Positions 63,158 through 64,000 of a stretch of 64,000 bases of DNA are shown one piece after another. Both the position numbers and the translations under genes were made by a program. Location: assembly GCA_033807775.1 (NCBI GenBank), contig CM066321.1, positions 235,902,350-235,966,349 on the forward strand, in the 5' to 3' direction. Below the pieces are notes generated by a model, which was not told the origin of the DNA, made no database searches, and saw only the letters and a program-made list of their open reading frames with translations. Within the stretch, counting starts at the first letter, position 1. Each line of letters starts with the position of its first letter. Source of the DNA: Saussurea involucrata. Taxonomy: Eukaryota; Streptophyta; Magnoliopsida; Asterales; Asteraceae.

Positions 63158-63813
63158 TGCCTGCTGTGGTGATGTTTGATAGCGGGGCTACTCATTCTTT
63201 CGTGTCTCACACTTTTAGTGAGCGTTTGGGCCGTAGTGTAGGACGATTAGGCTGTCCACTTATAGTCAAGGTTACTGATGATAGGACCTTGACGGTTGCT
63301 GACGTGTATCGTGGGTGTACTTTGGAAATCTTTGGTGTGAGATTCTCTATTGATTTGATTCTGATCGCTATACGTGAGTTGTGTATGATTGTGGGCATGG
63401 ATTGGATAGATGCGTTCGATGCAGAGATTGTTTGTCGTCGCAAACAAGTACGAGTTCGAACCCCAAGTGGGGGAAAACTGCCAGTTCAGGGCGACTCGCC
63501 CGGGCGTACCTCAGCAATATGTTCGGCTGCGAGGGCTCGGAGGTACATACAGCACAGTGGTCAGGGGTATTTGGCGTACGTGATAAACACGCGCGACGGA
63601 GGAGAGAAGAAGACTGCGGAGGAGGTGCCAGTTGTACGGGAGTTTGCCGATGTATTTCCCGACGATTTACCGGGGATACCTCCCGAGCGACAGGTAGAGT
63701 TCCGCATTGACTTGATTCCGGGTGCTGCTCCGGTGGCCAAGGCACCTTATCACCGGGCTCCACCGGAAATGAAGAAGTTGTACACCCAGTTGCAGGAACT
63801 TCTCGAGAAGTAG
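63157..63813 (+). pseudogene. RE-G2 copy 2 protease and RT linker
   Basis: Protease VVMFDSGATHSFVSHTF to linker EFADVFPDDLPGIPPERQVE and MKKLYTQLQELLEK, then TAG at 63811-63813 where copy 1 has GAG (LLEKEFIKPSC). The stop is private to this copy. Confidence 0.9.
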
Positions 63814-64000
63814 TTCATCAAGCTGAGTTGTTCACCGTGGGGAGTCCCGATTCTATTTGTGAAGAAGAAGGACGGGTTCCAACGGATGTGTATAGACTAC
63901 CGTGAGTTGAATAAGCTTACGGTGAAGAACCGTTATCCTCTGCCAAGGATCGATAACTTGCTCGACCCGCTACAGGGAGCCTCGTGGTTCTCTAAGATTG
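63814..64000 (+). pseudogene. RE-G2 copy 2 RT fingers, cut by the window end
   Basis: Continues in the same frame: FIKLSCSPWGVPILFVKKKD, FQRMCIDYRELNKLTVKNRY, PLPRIDNLLDPLQGASWFSK to the last base. The rest of pol and the third LTR are outside the window. Confidence 0.88.

Larger units (their letters stand above)
52886..64000 (+). mobile_element. RE-G2: tandem Ty3/Gypsy element, LTR-internal-LTR-internal
   Basis: Plus strand. LTR 52886-54995, internal copy 1 (54996-59003), LTR 59004-61116, internal copy 2 (61117 to beyond 64000). Both internal copies have a PBS, a leader of about 0.8 kb, gag, protease and RT start, and differ by only a few per cent. Copy 1 lacks RNase H and most of integrase. 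A polypurine tract (GCGGGGGAGAGT, 58992-59003) precedes the middle LTR. The left flank is RE-B gag (GTAGC at 52881-52885); the right flank is off-window, so the duplication cannot be tested. A tandem of this kind is usually explained by recombination between LTRs. Confidence 0.9.

Overview
This window is plant nuclear DNA made almost entirely of LTR retrotransposons nested inside one another. I see no host protein gene, no rRNA or tRNA gene and no CRISPR array. The coding families are Ty1/Copia (including SIRE-type elements with a long third ORF) and Ty3/Gypsy elements. Most elements have a primer-binding site (PBS) matching plant initiator tRNA-Met. The gag and ORF3 families resemble those I associate with Asteraceae, so a composite is my best guess at the host; that part is inference.

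Layout, using my own labels. RE-B is the oldest layer: a minus-strand SIRE-type Copia seen as fragments 33746-36865, 50539-50648 and 52505-52885. Into RE-B went RE-C (28106-33745, non-autonomous), RE-D (36866-50538, a 13.7-kb SIRE-type Copia with duplication CTTGG), RE-E (50649-52504, small and non-coding, duplication AACAT) and RE-G2 (52886 to past the window end, plus-strand Gypsy, two internal regions sharing a central LTR). Into the 3' LTR of RE-C went RE-A (right end 28105, left end outside the window). RE-A in turn received RE-F (1-2198, plus strand), RE-G1 (4055-21268, Gypsy, duplication TTTTT) and RE-H (24678-27383, non-coding, duplication ATACC, inside RE-A's PBS). RE-G1 received RE-I (9278-15149, Copia). 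The deepest stack is five layers: B, C, A, G1, I.

Coding content. RE-I keeps gag-pol in one frame with only two stops. RE-D has gag, protease, integrase, reverse transcriptase/RNase H and an ORF of about 1.2 thousand codons downstream of pol that ends inside its own 3' LTR. RE-G1 has a 207-codon ORF upstream of gag with a C-terminal hydrophobic helix. RE-C keeps only the C-terminal half of a SIRE-type Gag, and RE-E and RE-H have no recognisable coding sequence, so these three would depend on proteins from other elements.

Most unusual signals. (1) Several families carry their own short palindrome or hairpin, repeated many times in LTRs, leaders or 3' spacers: TCCGGA in RE-D, GCGAAAA/TTTTCGC in RE-C, GGCGCC in RE-I, CTCGG/CCGAG in RE-G2, CATCA/TGATG in RE-G1 and CAGAG/CTCTG in RE-A and RE-H. 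In RE-G1 and RE-G2 the stems show compensatory changes. (2) RE-I has no tRNA-type PBS; the position holds a 15-nt sequence perfectly complementary to its own R/U5, suggesting self-priming. (3) RE-G2 has a 95-nt GT-AG segment between gag and protease whose removal restores one reading frame. (4) RE-A, RE-B and RE-D share a stop codon followed by a 3'-splice-site-like tract at the gag/protease boundary.
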